A stretch of DNA of 64,000 nucleotides, taken from the NCBI RefSeq assembly GCF_035917975.1, contig NZ_CP109130.1, positions 310,001 through 374,000 on the forward strand, written 5' to 3'. The position numbers were made by a program, and so were the translations under genes. The DNA comes from Streptosporangium sp. NBC_01756. Its GTDB lineage: Bacteria; Actinomycetota; Actinomycetes; Streptosporangiales; Streptosporangiaceae. Positions 55,528 through 64,000 of the stretch are shown here, in pieces (the stretch's first letter is position 1; the number at the start of each line of letters is the position of its first letter). Below the pieces are notes generated by a model. That model worked only from the letters and a program-made list of their open reading frames with translations, had not been told where the DNA came from and searched no databases.

Positions 55528-57961
55528 AGCCGAGTTCCTTCAGATAGGACACCAATCTGGCGGAGGCCGCATCACGCTCAGCTTCAAGTTCGCGCAAGGT
55601 CACAGCATACTTGTCGGCCCACATTCGGAACGCATCTTTCACTGCTCGGCAGCCGATAGTCGTACGGGAGCCCAAGCGGGCGGCGAGGGCGATATGGAAG
55701 ACGTCGAGAACAAGATTTCGGCGAGTGTCTTCGGCGAGGGCATCGGCGGCCTTGAAAAGGCGTGAGATGAAAGCGGCCTCAAGGTCGCCGGTAACGCGGC
55801 GGGCGGCAGTCACGTCGGCCTTGAGCTGCTTCAGCTCGACGGCACTGAGCTGGATATCCGGCTCGTCGGCTTCCTCATCCTCCTCGCTAGGCTTCGCAGT
55901 CGCCGCCTTGTATTGAGCATTCAGCTCTGCGTAGCGTGCTTCGGCCTTTTCCAACTCAGCCAAGTACTCCGGAATGAGCGCCGGAACCACCCGGTGGTTA
56001 CGGGCCTTGCGCTTTTCGGTGGCGATCTTCTGCTTGTCCCAGTACTCGGCCTCCTCCTCATCCAGCGCGAAGGCGCTCTCGATGGTGGTGAGCCAACCCT
56101 CGACGACGCCTTCGAAGCCATTCAGCGCCAGGGCCTTGATGTCGTACTGCGTCTCTCCCCACCACGCGGCCACGGTCCCCGCCAGCTCAAACCGGTCGAG
56201 CAGCCCGAGCGGCTTGAGCTCCGCGACGAACGACTCCAGCAGCTCGGCCCGGATCTCCATGACCTTGCGGCTGTCGGGCAGCTCGACCAGCCGCTTGCTG
56301 TGCCGCGACCACCAGTCGGAGAACGCCTCGCGGAGCCGTACCTCGGCGGGCTCGGCCAGCAATGGCAGGCGCTCCGCCGTACGCTCCCAGCCCTCGGGCA
56401 GGAAGTCGTAGTAGTCGGTGTCCCGCTCGGCGAACAGGGTGGCCGGGTCGATGTCGAAGGCGGCGAACAGGTGGGCCTTGTCGCGGACCTCGGACTTGGG
56501 GACGCCGCCGTGCAGGTGGGCGCGGACGTCCTGGGGCTCGGGCGGCGGGGTGTTGTCGACGTAGCGGCGGATGTTGAGGTTGAAGTCGTTCTCCGCCAGC
56601 TCCTCGACGTCCACCACGCGGGCGAAGCCGGGGATGTCCCGATACTCCTCGAAGGCGGCGACCACCTTCTCCGCGTGCTGCGGGTCCAGGTAGTTCTGGG
56701 CGCGGCCGGAGGTGTACTCGCGGTCGGCGTTGATGAACAGCACCTTGCCGCGCTGCTCCTCGGGGCGCTGGGCCGTGCCGCGCAGGACCAGGACGCAGGC
56801 GGGGATGCCGGTGCCGTAGAAGAGGTTCGAGGCCAGGCCGATGACCGCCTCCAGCCGGTCGGCCTCGATGATCCCCTTACGGATGTCCTTCTCCTTGCCG
56901 CCCCGGAAGAGCACGCCGTGCGGCAGGACGGTCGCGCCGACGCCGTCGGGCATGAGCACGGCCAGCACGTGCTGGGCGAACATCAGGTCCGCCTTCTTGC
57001 CGGTCTCCGGGGCGAAGCCGTACGGGAACCGCTCGGGGTGCTCCAGGCCGTCGCGCGTGTAGTTCAGCGAGAACGGCGGGTTGGTGAGCACCCGGTGGAA
57101 GCGGGTCAGCTCGCCGCCCTGGGTGTGCTGCGGGCTGGCGAGGGTGTCGTCGTTGCGCAGGTCGGCGTTGAGCACGCCGTGCAGGATCATGTTCATCTTG
57201 GAGATGGCCCAGGTGCCGCCGTTGTACTCCTGGCCGCAGAGGGTCAGGTCGCGGAAGTCCTGACCGTGCTCCTCGACGTATTCCTTGGCGTGGATGAGCA
57301 TGCCGCCCGAGCCGGCGCACGGGTCGTAGACGCGCATGTTCGGGCCGGGCTTGACCAGGCGGACCATCATGCGGACGACGCCACGCGGGGTGTAGAACTC
57401 GCCGCCCTTCTTACCCGCCGAGTCGGCGAACTCGCCGATCAGATACTCGTAGGCGGCCCCGAGCAGGTCGGGGAACTCGAAGTCGGCGTTACGCAGCCGG
57501 TAGCGGCCGAAGTGGTCGATGAGCTGCTGGAGCCGCTTGTCCGGGATCGTGGACTGGCCGACCTTCCTGGTGAAGTCGATGTGCTCCAGCACCCCTTCGA
57601 GCGCCCTGGAGTTGGCCAGCTCCAGCGCATGGAGCGCCTTGTTCAGCAGGCTGCCGACGCCCTTTCCCCGGGAGGCGTCCCTGATGTGCGGCCACCGGGC
57701 CTCTTCGGGGACGAAGAAGCTGCTGCTCTCGTAGAACATCGGATTGTCGGCCGCCTGCTCGGCCTCTTCCCGGCTCCGGCCGCCGCGTTCCAGTTTGGTG
57801 ATCAGCTCGCTCCGGATCACCTCGAACTGGTCGGAGCAGCGCTTCAGGAAGAGCATCCCGAAGATGTATTCCTTGAACTCCGAGGCATCCATCTTGCCCC
57901 GGAGGATGTCCGCCGCTCCGAACAGATGCCGCTCCAACTGCGGCAACGTCAGCTTCGCCAC
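55520..57961 (-). CDS. hsdM: Type I restriction enzyme M (methyltransferase) subunit
   Basis: This 813-residue N6-adenine methyltransferase subunit starts from GTG with a GAGGAGAAGG ribosome site. N-terminal helical domain: [20 protein letters not shown] with [15 protein letters not shown]. Catalytic domain: AdoMet motif [13 protein letters not shown] and catalytic [12 protein letters not shown]. It is much longer than typical HsdM (about 500); residues beyond about 500 form an extension with helical segments ([18 protein letters not shown], coiled coil near [16 protein letters not shown]). It is the first gene of the leftward defence operon, 8-bp overlap with hsdS. A palindrome upstream may autoregulate it. 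Confidence 0.95.
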   Translation of the reverse strand: MAKLTLPQLERHLFGAADILRGKMDASEFKEYIFGMLFLKRCSDQFEVIRSELITKLERGGRSREEAEQAADNPMFYESSSFFVPEEARWPHIRDASRGKGVGSLLNKALHALELANSRALEGVLEHIDFTRKVGQSTIPDKRLQQLIDHFGRYRLRNADFEFPDLLGAAYEYLIGEFADSAGKKGGEFYTPRGVVRMMVRLVKPGPNMRVYDPCAGSGGMLIHAKEYVEEHGQDFRDLTLCGQEYNGGTWAISKMNMILHGVLNADLRNDDTLASPQHTQGGELTRFHRVLTNPPFSLNYTRDGLEHPERFPYGFAPETGKKADLMFAQHVLAVLMPDGVGATVLPHGVLFRGGKEKDIRKGIIEADRLEAVIGLASNLFYGTGIPACVLVLRGTAQRPEEQRGKVLFINADREYTSGRAQNYLDPQHAEKVVAAFEEYRDIPGFARVVDVEELAENDFNLNIRRYVDNTPPPEPQDVRAHLHGGVPKSEVRDKAHLFAAFDIDPATLFAERDTDYYDFLPEGWERTAERLPLLAEPAEVRLREAFSDWWSRHSKRLVELPDSRKVMEIRAELLESFVAELKPLGLLDRFELAGTVAAWWGETQYDIKALALNGFEGVVEGWLTTIESAFALDEEEAEYWDKQKIATEKRKARNHRVVPALIPEYLAELEKAEARYAELNAQYKAATAKPSEEDEEADEPDIQLSAVELKQLKADVTAARRVTGDLEAAFISRLFKAADALAEDTRRNLVLDVFHIALAARLGSRTTIGCRAVKDAFRMWADKYAVTLRELEAERDAASARLVSYLKELGYE

Positions 57962-58063
57962 GTGGCGCCCTTCTCCTCGACCGCCTGAGCACAGTCGTCC
58001 CGTCGGGTACGGGACCAGCCGGGTGCCCAAATCAGCAGAAGTGGAGCATACATCGAACATCTC

Positions 58064-58078
58064 GTGAATGCCATTCAC
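58064..58078 (+). promoter_or_regulatory. Palindrome in the hsdM promoter region
   Basis: GTGAAT-GCC-ATTCAC, a perfect dyad about 100 bp before the hsdM start within an AT-richer stretch (58060-58130). It is placed where a control protein or repressor could delay restriction; no dedicated C-protein gene is seen. Confidence 0.5.
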
Positions 58079-58197
58079 AAGATACTTAATGCCACGCTGC
58101 TATTCATAATCCTGTTTATGTCCTGACAGGCCAATTCGCCATCGATGTCCAGTGAAAGCCACATCCATCGCTCCGACCGATCCCGGCCGGTGCTCGG

Positions 58198-59574
58198 TCA
58201 GGCGATCAGCTCGGCGTTCAGGTGGTCGCGAAACTCGCGGACCATCACGGTCTCGCCGTACGGCTCAAGCCGGCCGGAGAACCGCCGGAGAAGATCGACC
58301 GAACGGGCCGAGGTCAGCGCCTTGGTGGCTGAGATGGCAGCTCTCGCGGAGTCGAGGGCCTGCTCCAGTTCGCCCATTTCCAGGTATGCCTCGGCAACAT
58401 GGATCTGATTGAACTGAGCGGTCCGAGGAATCCGCTCTCTGAACTCGACCACAGCGGCTTCCGCACCGGCCGCTGCCCGATTGTGGTCACCGAGCAGACT
58501 CCAGCAGCGGCCCGCCTGGGCGTTCAGCTCCACCGCGTCGAACCTGGCGGTCCACTCAGGATCACGGTCGGTGGCCCCCTTGGCATAGGCGCGCTCGGCC
58601 TTGATGAGTAGCCGCTCAATCTGCTTGGCACTGTGCCGATCATTGGTCTCGGCTGGTCTGGTCTGCAGTGCTGTTGCCCAAGCTTCCCGGACCAGTATCG
58701 GCGCCATGACCCGCGGGGGCGCCTCGGCTCGGCGGGCGGTGTCAGCCGCTGCCCGCGCCAGCCATACCGCCCAAGTGCCCTGCTCCAGATGGATCGCCTG
58801 CCGGGCCAGCGTCGCCAGCACCCAGGCACCGGTCAGCGGGTCGTCACCCGTCTTGGCCAGTCTGAGCGCCTGGCCGAAGTGCTGCTGTGCCTGGCCGTGA
58901 CGGTTCAGGTCGAAGGCCGTCCAGCCCGCCAGCCAGGTCATCCCGGCGGCGGCCGTCATCAGCTCGGAGCCCACCCGGTCGTCGTAGTGCCCCCGCAGCA
59001 GCGGCGCCACGGTCCCATTCAGGTATTCCAGGACCACCGGACGGATCAGCCCGGCCCCGAACCGGTTGTCCATCTGGCCGAACGCCTTCTGCGCCTCGTT
59101 GATCCGCGCGACGTCGGCGAGCCCCACCACACGCCCGGCCCCCTGCCGGGCGGCCGACGCGGCCGGGGTGCCGTAGTTCCAGGAGACCAGCCACTCACCC
59201 AGCGCCGAGGGCACGAACGGCAGCGAGGCCAGCAGGTGACGCCGGGACGGGTCCATCTCCAACCTCCACAGAAGCGCGGCCGACCTCACGGTAGCCGCCG
59301 GTGAGCCGTCCGCTAAGTCCGTGGTCGGCCACGATGACGTCTCCCGGTGGCCCCAGCCTTCTATCCACCGCTCGACCTCCACCGCCGACACGCCGAACAG
59401 TGCGGCCATCCGGGGCCGGTAGGAGGCTCGGATCCCCTGCTCGCCACGCTCCCAGCGGGCCCAGGTCGTCGGCGTCACCCCGAGCGCCTGCGCCGCAGAC
59501 TCCTGGCTCATGCCCTGCTGCACGCGCGCCCTGACCAGCTCAGGACGGCCCCCGTGCCGACGCGCCCCACCCAT
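58198..59574 (-). CDS. XRE-family regulator with TPR-like region
   Basis: This 458-residue protein has an N-terminal XRE helix-turn-helix (RARVQQGMSQESAAQALGVT with PTTWARWERGEQG) and a long helical, TPR-like C-terminal region (LVKTGDDPLTGAWVLATLARQ, EMGELEQALDSARAAISATK). This architecture is common in actinomycetes and often paired with ATPase or DUF397 genes in signalling. The start is an ATG with AGGAGG five bases upstream, rejecting a longer frame. It is divergent from the anti-sigma-type ATPase gene, with a 207-bp shared control region, and lies 236 bp from hsdM. It may control the ATPase or the restriction operon; neither is shown. Confidence 0.85.
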   Translation of the reverse strand: MGGARRHGGRPELVRARVQQGMSQESAAQALGVTPTTWARWERGEQGIRASYRPRMAALFGVSAVEVERWIEGWGHRETSSWPTTDLADGSPAATVRSAALLWRLEMDPSRRHLLASLPFVPSALGEWLVSWNYGTPAASAARQGAGRVVGLADVARINEAQKAFGQMDNRFGAGLIRPVVLEYLNGTVAPLLRGHYDDRVGSELMTAAAGMTWLAGWTAFDLNRHGQAQQHFGQALRLAKTGDDPLTGAWVLATLARQAIHLEQGTWAVWLARAAADTARRAEAPPRVMAPILVREAWATALQTRPAETNDRHSAKQIERLLIKAERAYAKGATDRDPEWTARFDAVELNAQAGRCWSLLGDHNRAAAGAEAAVVEFRERIPRTAQFNQIHVAEAYLEMGELEQALDSARAAISATKALTSARSVDLLRRFSGRLEPYGETVMVREFRDHLNAELIA

Positions 59575-59781
59575 GGCGCCCTCCTTGGTAATCGCTTGAC
59601 TACTCATTGTGGTGTTCGGGGGTCGCCGCCCACCAGACCGCGCGGGGAAACGACCAGGAATCGACCACCCCGGCCAGACCGTTCCCTGCTCCTGTCAAAC
59701 GAGCAGGCTTCGGCGTTCACCCCTCCGCCTGTTTCGCGTTTCCTGCTGTCCACGGTCATCGACAGCGAACGGAGCGTGTTC

Positions 59782-60393
59782 ATGCGGCCATCCGGCGACA
59801 TCCCCCGGCCCGCGCACCACCCGGCCGAAGATCTGCCGCCTCAGCCGGATCCCGGCCGGGAGGCGATCGACGCGACGGGACACGGCGGCGTGCGCGTCAC
59901 GATCAAGGCGCTCCAGCCGGGTTCGGCCTCACGCCGCGCCCGCGCCGTCGTCCGGGAGACGCTCCAGCGGGCCGGGGTGGGCGAGGACGACATCGCCGAC
60001 GCGGAGGTGATCGTGGCGGAACTGGCCGCCAACGCGGAGAAACACGGCCGCCCGCCGTACGAACTGCGGATCTTCCGCCTGGACGGCGTCCCCGCCTGGT
60101 GCGAGGTCGCGGACGGAGACCCCGACCTCTACGAGATCGGCATCATCTTCAACCTGCTCCGCTCGGTGAAGGAGATCGGCCTGCCCCTGCTCGCCGAGAA
60201 CGGCCGCGGCCTGCTCCTGACCCACCGGCTCTCCAACGGGCACTGCCGCGTCCACCCCGCCACGATCTTCGCCTCGGGCGCAGCCGGCACCCCTGGCAAG
60301 GCCGTCGCCTTCGCGCTGCCCACCCGTTCGGGGACCCGCCTGACCTTCCCCTGCCTCCCGGCGGATCACTCGCCCGCCTCGGAGAAGCCGTGA
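59782..60393 (+). CDS. ATP-binding (GHKL) protein, anti-sigma/RsbW-like
   Basis: This 203-residue protein has a single GHKL ATPase fold: N-box in VIVAELAANAEKHGRPPYEL and G-box in ENGRGLLLTHRLS. The first 45 residues are a disordered, proline-rich leader. Such proteins in actinomycetes often act as anti-sigma or partner-switching kinases, sometimes with XRE regulators as here. The ATG has GGAG upstream. A piece of a paralogue's 3' end is found at 46525. It is monocistronic; its target is unknown. Confidence 0.82.
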   Translation: MRPSGDIPRPAHHPAEDLPPQPDPGREAIDATGHGGVRVTIKALQPGSASRRARAVVRETLQRAGVGEDDIADAEVIVAELAANAEKHGRPPYELRIFRLDGVPAWCEVADGDPDLYEIGIIFNLLRSVKEIGLPLLAENGRGLLLTHRLSNGHCRVHPATIFASGAAGTPGKAVAFALPTRSGTRLTFPCLPADHSPASEKP

Positions 60394-60643
60394 CGCCCGA
60401 GCCGGTCGACCCGCTCGGCCATGCCAACGAACCGGACATTACGCGTTCAGGGCACCTGAGCCACCGCTCCAGGTGTAGAAAGTGCCTCACAGCGCGAAAG
60501 CAGTTGTGAACAGACCGCAGGAGCCCATAAGGGTGCGGCCGTAAATTCGGTCACCTGCACAGACGAAGACGGCCCTGAGCCGGTGCTATCAACACCGGCC
60601 CAAGGCCTTGATCAGTCAGCCTGCTAGCACAGGAGAAAGATCC

Positions 60644-61795
60644 ATGACCAAGGCTATCGGTGCGCCCGCGCCCATTTCAAACACCCCCTCTGACCAGGCG
60701 TTCAGCGCCCGCCGCCGACCCCGTCCCCCGGTTTCGGAGTGCAGACGGAGCGTCCGGCGCGCGACATCCCCCACCAGCCGGTTCAGCAAGATCTCCCACC
60801 GGTGGTCTCGCGACGAACGGCTGTCGTGGAAGGCGCGCGGGCTCCTGGCCTGGCTGAACTCCCATGCGCCCGGGTTCCGGATCTCGGAGAAGCGCATCGT
60901 CTGCGCCGCCCCCGACGGCCGCGACGCGACCCGCGCCGCCATCAGGGAGCTGGAGGCCTGCGGCTACCTCGTGCGCGAACGCGAACGAGGCAGCGACGGC
61001 AGGCTCGGCGGCGTCGACTACATCTTGTGCGAGCCCTGGGCACCCCCACCCGACCCCGAAGAGACCACCCCTGCCCCGGCCCCGTGCCCGACCGCAGCCC
61101 CGGCCCCGTGCCCGACCGCAGCCCCGGCTCCGTGCCCGACCGCAGCCCCGGTCCCGAGGGCCGTCCGGCCCTCACCTGCGACGGAAAACCCGCCGTTGGC
61201 CGCGACCAGCACGAACACGGTGAACCCGCAGGTCACCACCTACGACGGGAAAACCAACGTTGGAAAACCCACCCCCATAAGAAGAACAGACAAGCAAGAA
61301 GACCAGCACCCCGAGAAGAACAGACAAGCCCTTCCTCTTCTCGCCGCAGGCGAGCGTACGGACCGTAACGCGCGAGACGCCGCCACGACGCCTGCGGCGA
61401 AGCCCGAAGAACGCACCCGGATCGCCGCCACCGTCCTCGCCGGACTGCCCCGCCACTACCGCGACACCCCGCCCTGGCTCCGCTCCCGCCTGCTAAAAAA
61501 GATCACCGAAGCCCTGGCCCACCACGCCCCGGAAGCCATCGCCGACTACTGCGCCAAATTCGCCGCCGACCCGGCGTTCGGGCACTACGAGCACCTGCGC
61601 CGCTTCGACGACACCCTCCGGAAACTGGCCGCCGACATCGCCGACGGCACCGCCTGCCCCGGCTGCGGACGCGACCCCCGCCACCCCTTCTGCACCGCCG
61701 CCGTCGAAGCGGGCAGCGATGAGCATGCGCACGACAGCCAGGCATCTTTAGCCATGGACATACCGCAACAAATCATTATTGGTTTGTGTACTTGA
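60644..61795 (+). CDS. Winged-helix/Rep-like DNA-binding protein with proline-rich VNTR
   Basis: This 383-residue protein resembles actinobacterial helix-turn-helix proteins of the replication/regulator type: RFSKISHRWSRDERLSWKAR, GLLAWLNSHAPGFRISEKRI and AIRELEACGYLVRERERGS form a winged helix (about 45-135). A linker with three near-identical PAPCPTAA repeats follows (about 145-170), encoded by a 24-bp tandem repeat, then a charged region and a helical C-terminus with a cysteine cluster (CPGCGRDPRHPFC). Related genes occur on plasmids and mobile elements. The ATG has AGGAGAAAGATCC. Function beyond DNA binding is unknown. Confidence 0.72.
   Translation: MTKAIGAPAPISNTPSDQAFSARRRPRPPVSECRRSVRRATSPTSRFSKISHRWSRDERLSWKARGLLAWLNSHAPGFRISEKRIVCAAPDGRDATRAAIRELEACGYLVRERERGSDGRLGGVDYILCEPWAPPPDPEETTPAPAPCPTAAPAPCPTAAPAPCPTAAPVPRAVRPSPATENPPLAATSTNTVNPQVTTYDGKTNVGKPTPIRRTDKQEDQHPEKNRQALPLLAAGERTDRNARDAATTPAAKPEERTRIAATVLAGLPRHYRDTPPWLRSRLLKKITEALAHHAPEAIADYCAKFAADPAFGHYEHLRRFDDTLRKLAADIADGTACPGCGRDPRHPFCTAAVEAGSDEHAHDSQASLAMDIPQQIIIGLCT
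61076..61155 (+). repeat. 24-bp tandem repeat (three copies) in a coding region
   Basis: Unit CCGGCCCCGTGCCCGACCGC followed by AGCC, 24 bp, repeated three times with a partial fourth; it encodes the PAPCPTAA linker. The third copy differs by one base (GCT for GCC). Confidence 0.8.
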
Positions 61796-61906
61796 TTCAC
61801 GCGTGCTTCACTTGGCTTGTTCCCAGGAACAACCGGGGTCACGCGCTTCCCTGCCGTGCACTCCCGTTCGTGCTCTGACGACTCCCCCGATTATCAGGAG
61901 ACCGCT

Positions 61907-64000
61907 GTGTCCACTTCCCCGGCACATGTCACACTCCATGATGAGATCCGCGCCCGGCTCGCGGACTCCGATCTCACCGTGGAGGCACGAGAAGCAATCG
62001 CGACCGCTCTCGGCGATCAGCTCTCCCCCGCCGCAAGCTCTCCGACCGGCGTCTATCTGGGCTCGGTCGGTGTCAGCGGCTTCCGCGGCATCGGTCGGTC
62101 CGCGCACCTGCCACTCACTCCCGCCAACGGGCTCACCGTCGTCACCGGTCGTAACGGATCCGGCAAGTCCAGCTTCGCCGAAGCCATCGAGACCGCCCTG
62201 ACCGGTGAGAACTCTCGCTGGAAGGACAAGTCACAGATCTGGACCGGCAGCTTCGCCAATCTGCACGGTGACACGTCACCGGAGATCGAAGTCGAGCTGA
62301 CGATCTCCGGCGACGCCGAACCCAGCCTGGTGCACCGCCACTGGACCGGCCCTCGGGTCGGCGACTCCCTCGCCACGGTGACGCGTCCCGGCCAGAGCGC
62401 CACCCCTCTGGCCGATCTGCACCTCGATGGGGCACTGACGGACTACCGGCCCTTCCTCCCCTATGCGGAGCTGGGCAACGCCCTGGACAGGCCGACCGAG
62501 ATCTACGACAAGATCTCCGTCATCCTCGGTCTGGGCCGGCTGGCCGATGCCTGCAAGACTCTGCACGATCACGTCCTGGCCCTGGAGAAGAAGGCGAAGT
62601 CCGCCAGGCAGGAGCTGCCCGGCCTGCTCTCCCGGCTCGCCGAGATCGGCGGTTCCCGGGCGCAGGCCGTCCACGGCGAGTTGAGCAAGCGGGAGCCGGA
62701 CCTGAGCATGGTCGAGGCCCTCGTCACCGGCGGCCGGAGCGCGGAGGACGAGGAGTTGCGGTCCCTGCGCCGGACAGCGGAGCTGGCCGGTCCGGATGTG
62801 CAGGCCGTACGGCAGGCAGCCGATCGCCTGCGTTCCGCCGTGGACGGCGCCGAGCGGGTCAAGGGCACGGCCGCGGAGGACGCCCGCAGTCGGGCGGACC
62901 TGCTGGACCGCGCACTCGACCACCACCGGCGGCACTCAGCCGCCCCGGACTGCCCTGTCTGCGAGGCTCCGGGACGACTCGACGACGCCTGGGCCGCGCG
63001 GGCCGCATCGGAGATCACCCGGCTGAGGTCGGAGGCCGCCACGGCCGAGGCGGCTCTGCGTGAGCTACGCGCCGCCGGAGAGGCCGCGACCCGGCTGATC
63101 ACCGACCCGCCGCCGGGGCTTCCCCAGCCGGTCGCGGAGTCCTGGCGGACATGGACCACCTGCCGGACGATCGAGGACCTGGAACTGTTCACGCGGACGG
63201 GAGTGCAGCTGGCCGAGGAATGCCGGCTGGCCAGAGAGGCCGCTGCCAAACGCCTCGCAGATCAGGACGGCCATTGGCAGGAGAGCGCCGCCGCCGTGGC
63301 CGCCTGGTGCCGCAACGCCCGCGAAGCCATGGCGGCGATGACGCGCCTCGGCCCGGCGAAGAAGGCCGACGGCTGGCTGCGCGGGGTTCACGACAGCCTC
63401 CGCGCCGAGCGCATGGCCGCCCAGGGACAGGACGCCAGAACCTACTGGCAGGCCATGCGCCAGCAGAGCAACGTCGCGCTCGGCGAGATTCGACTGGCGG
63501 GCAAGGGCGGCATGCGCAAGGCCGAGCTCGACGTCACCGTCGACGACATCCCGGGGGCCGCCCTCGGCGTGATGAGCCAGGGGGAGCTGCACGCGCTGGC
63601 GCTGTCGCTGTTCCTGCCGCGGGCGATGATGCCGGACAGCCCCTTCCGGTTCCTGGTCATCGACGACCCGGTCCAGTCGATGGACCCCGCCAAGGTGGAC
63701 GGGCTGGCCACGCTGCTGGAGCTGGTGGCTCAGCAACGCCAGGTGGTGGTCTTCACCCATGACAGCCGGCTCCCGGAGGCCATCAGGCGGTTGCGCATCC
63801 AGGCGACCATTCTGGAGGTCGTGCGCCGGGAACGCTCCGAGGTCGACGTCGTGCTCTCCGACGACCCCGTGGAGCGCGCGCTGAAGGACGCCCGCGCCAT
63901 CGCCGTCAACACACGGCTGCCCGCACAGGTCGGTCCGGCCGTACTGCCCGGCCTGTGCCGGGTCGCGCTGGAAGCCGCGTTCGTCGAGGTCGCCAGGCGG
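61907..64000 (+). CDS. Rad50/SbcC-like AAA ATPase, partial (runs off right edge)
   Basis: The GTG-started frame (AGGAG six bases upstream) is open for 698 codons to the window end. It has an SMC/Rad50-type head: Walker A GRNGSGKS at residues 81-88, signature MSQGELHALALSLFLPRA and Walker B with D-loop FLVIDDPVQSMDPAK from residue 582, then an H-loop FTHDSRL. The middle is helical with a CPVC motif at residues 349-352, like a Rad50 zinc hook. The arms are short, so it is nearer to RecF/SbcC-like ATPases of defence systems than to Rad50 proper. It follows the Rep-like gene by 111 bp. A nuclease or helicase partner, if present, is beyond the edge. Confidence 0.85.
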   Translation, partial: MSTSPAHVTLHDEIRARLADSDLTVEAREAIATALGDQLSPAASSPTGVYLGSVGVSGFRGIGRSAHLPLTPANGLTVVTGRNGSGKSSFAEAIETALTGENSRWKDKSQIWTGSFANLHGDTSPEIEVELTISGDAEPSLVHRHWTGPRVGDSLATVTRPGQSATPLADLHLDGALTDYRPFLPYAELGNALDRPTEIYDKISVILGLGRLADACKTLHDHVLALEKKAKSARQELPGLLSRLAEIGGSRAQAVHGELSKREPDLSMVEALVTGGRSAEDEELRSLRRTAELAGPDVQAVRQAADRLRSAVDGAERVKGTAAEDARSRADLLDRALDHHRRHSAAPDCPVCEAPGRLDDAWAARAASEITRLRSEAATAEAALRELRAAGEAATRLITDPPPGLPQPVAESWRTWTTCRTIEDLELFTRTGVQLAEECRLAREAAAKRLADQDGHWQESAAAVAAWCRNAREAMAAMTRLGPAKKADGWLRGVHDSLRAERMAAQGQDARTYWQAMRQQSNVALGEIRLAGKGGMRKAELDVTVDDIPGAALGVMSQGELHALALSLFLPRAMMPDSPFRFLVIDDPVQSMDPAKVDGLATLLELVAQQRQVVVFTHDSRLPEAIRRLRIQATILEVVRRERSEVDVVLSDDPVERALKDARAIAVNTRLPAQVGPAVLPGLCRVALEAAFVEVARR

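Overview
The window is high-GC DNA from a mycothiol-producing actinomycete, most likely one related to Streptosporangium or Nonomuraea. The evidence is GC-rich third codon positions, frequent GTG starts, ATGA gene overlaps, a maleylpyruvate-isomerase-fold (MDMPI) protein, DUF5999 and DUF1540 proteins, and secreted CBM13 (ricin-type) hydrolases. No rRNA, tRNA or CRISPR array was seen.

Region A (1-16429) is a compact catabolic island. Leftward genes encode an M17 aminopeptidase, a double-hotdog MaoC hydratase, a CitE-like CoA-ester lyase, diaminopropionate ammonia-lyase, a penicillin-recognising-type serine hydrolase, an N-succinylamino-acid-racemase-type enolase-superfamily enzyme, a PucR regulator, an S9 peptidase, 3-methylaspartate ammonia-lyase and a family III CoA-transferase cut by the left edge. 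A divergent rightward operon encodes M20 peptidase, COG3375-type acyltransferase and a second M20 peptidase. Two routes can be read: 3-methylaspartate to mesaconate to mesaconyl-CoA and then CoA-ester cleavage, and the N-succinyltransferase/racemase/desuccinylase route that turns D- into L-amino acids. My inference is that the island dismantles peptides rich in D- and non-proteinogenic residues (3-methylaspartate, 2,3-diaminopropionate).

Region B (16430-23040) is a graveyard of mobile DNA: a transposase fragment, an XF1762-type gene, a truncated DNA methyltransferase, an IS4 fragment, an IS701 element cut by an apparently intact ISKra4-type element with 15-bp terminal repeats, and a 75-bp direct repeat around an orphan acidic protein gene.

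Region C (23052-34929) holds mostly unrelated single genes: a class I glutamine amidotransferase, a secreted GHL10-like glycosidase, DUF5999, argG (probably leaderless, with ARG-box-like sites), an MDMPI protein, an NTF2-like protein, an IS5 remnant, an orphan secreted protein, a CBS/ArsB-NhaD transporter pair, and a divergent aldo/keto reductase-TetR pair with a clear operator.

Region D (35389-44493) is a hemicellulose utilisation cluster: CBM13-GH43, GH10-CBM13, CBM13-GH62, GH43-CBM6-CBM4/9 and GH27-CBM13, all secreted, behind two LacI-type operators. Three of the genes share an almost identical 0.42-kb CBM13 module.

Region E (44762-64000) begins with a kinase-like protein, DUF1540 and a Ser/Thr kinase. 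It continues with a defence-like block: type I restriction-modification genes (hsdM, hsdS, hsdR), a YgjP-like metallopeptidase and a second, HTH-containing N6-methyltransferase. After this come an XRE regulator divergent from an anti-sigma-type ATPase, a Rep/regulator-like HTH protein with a coding VNTR, and a Rad50/SbcC-like ATPase with a CPVC motif that runs off the right edge.
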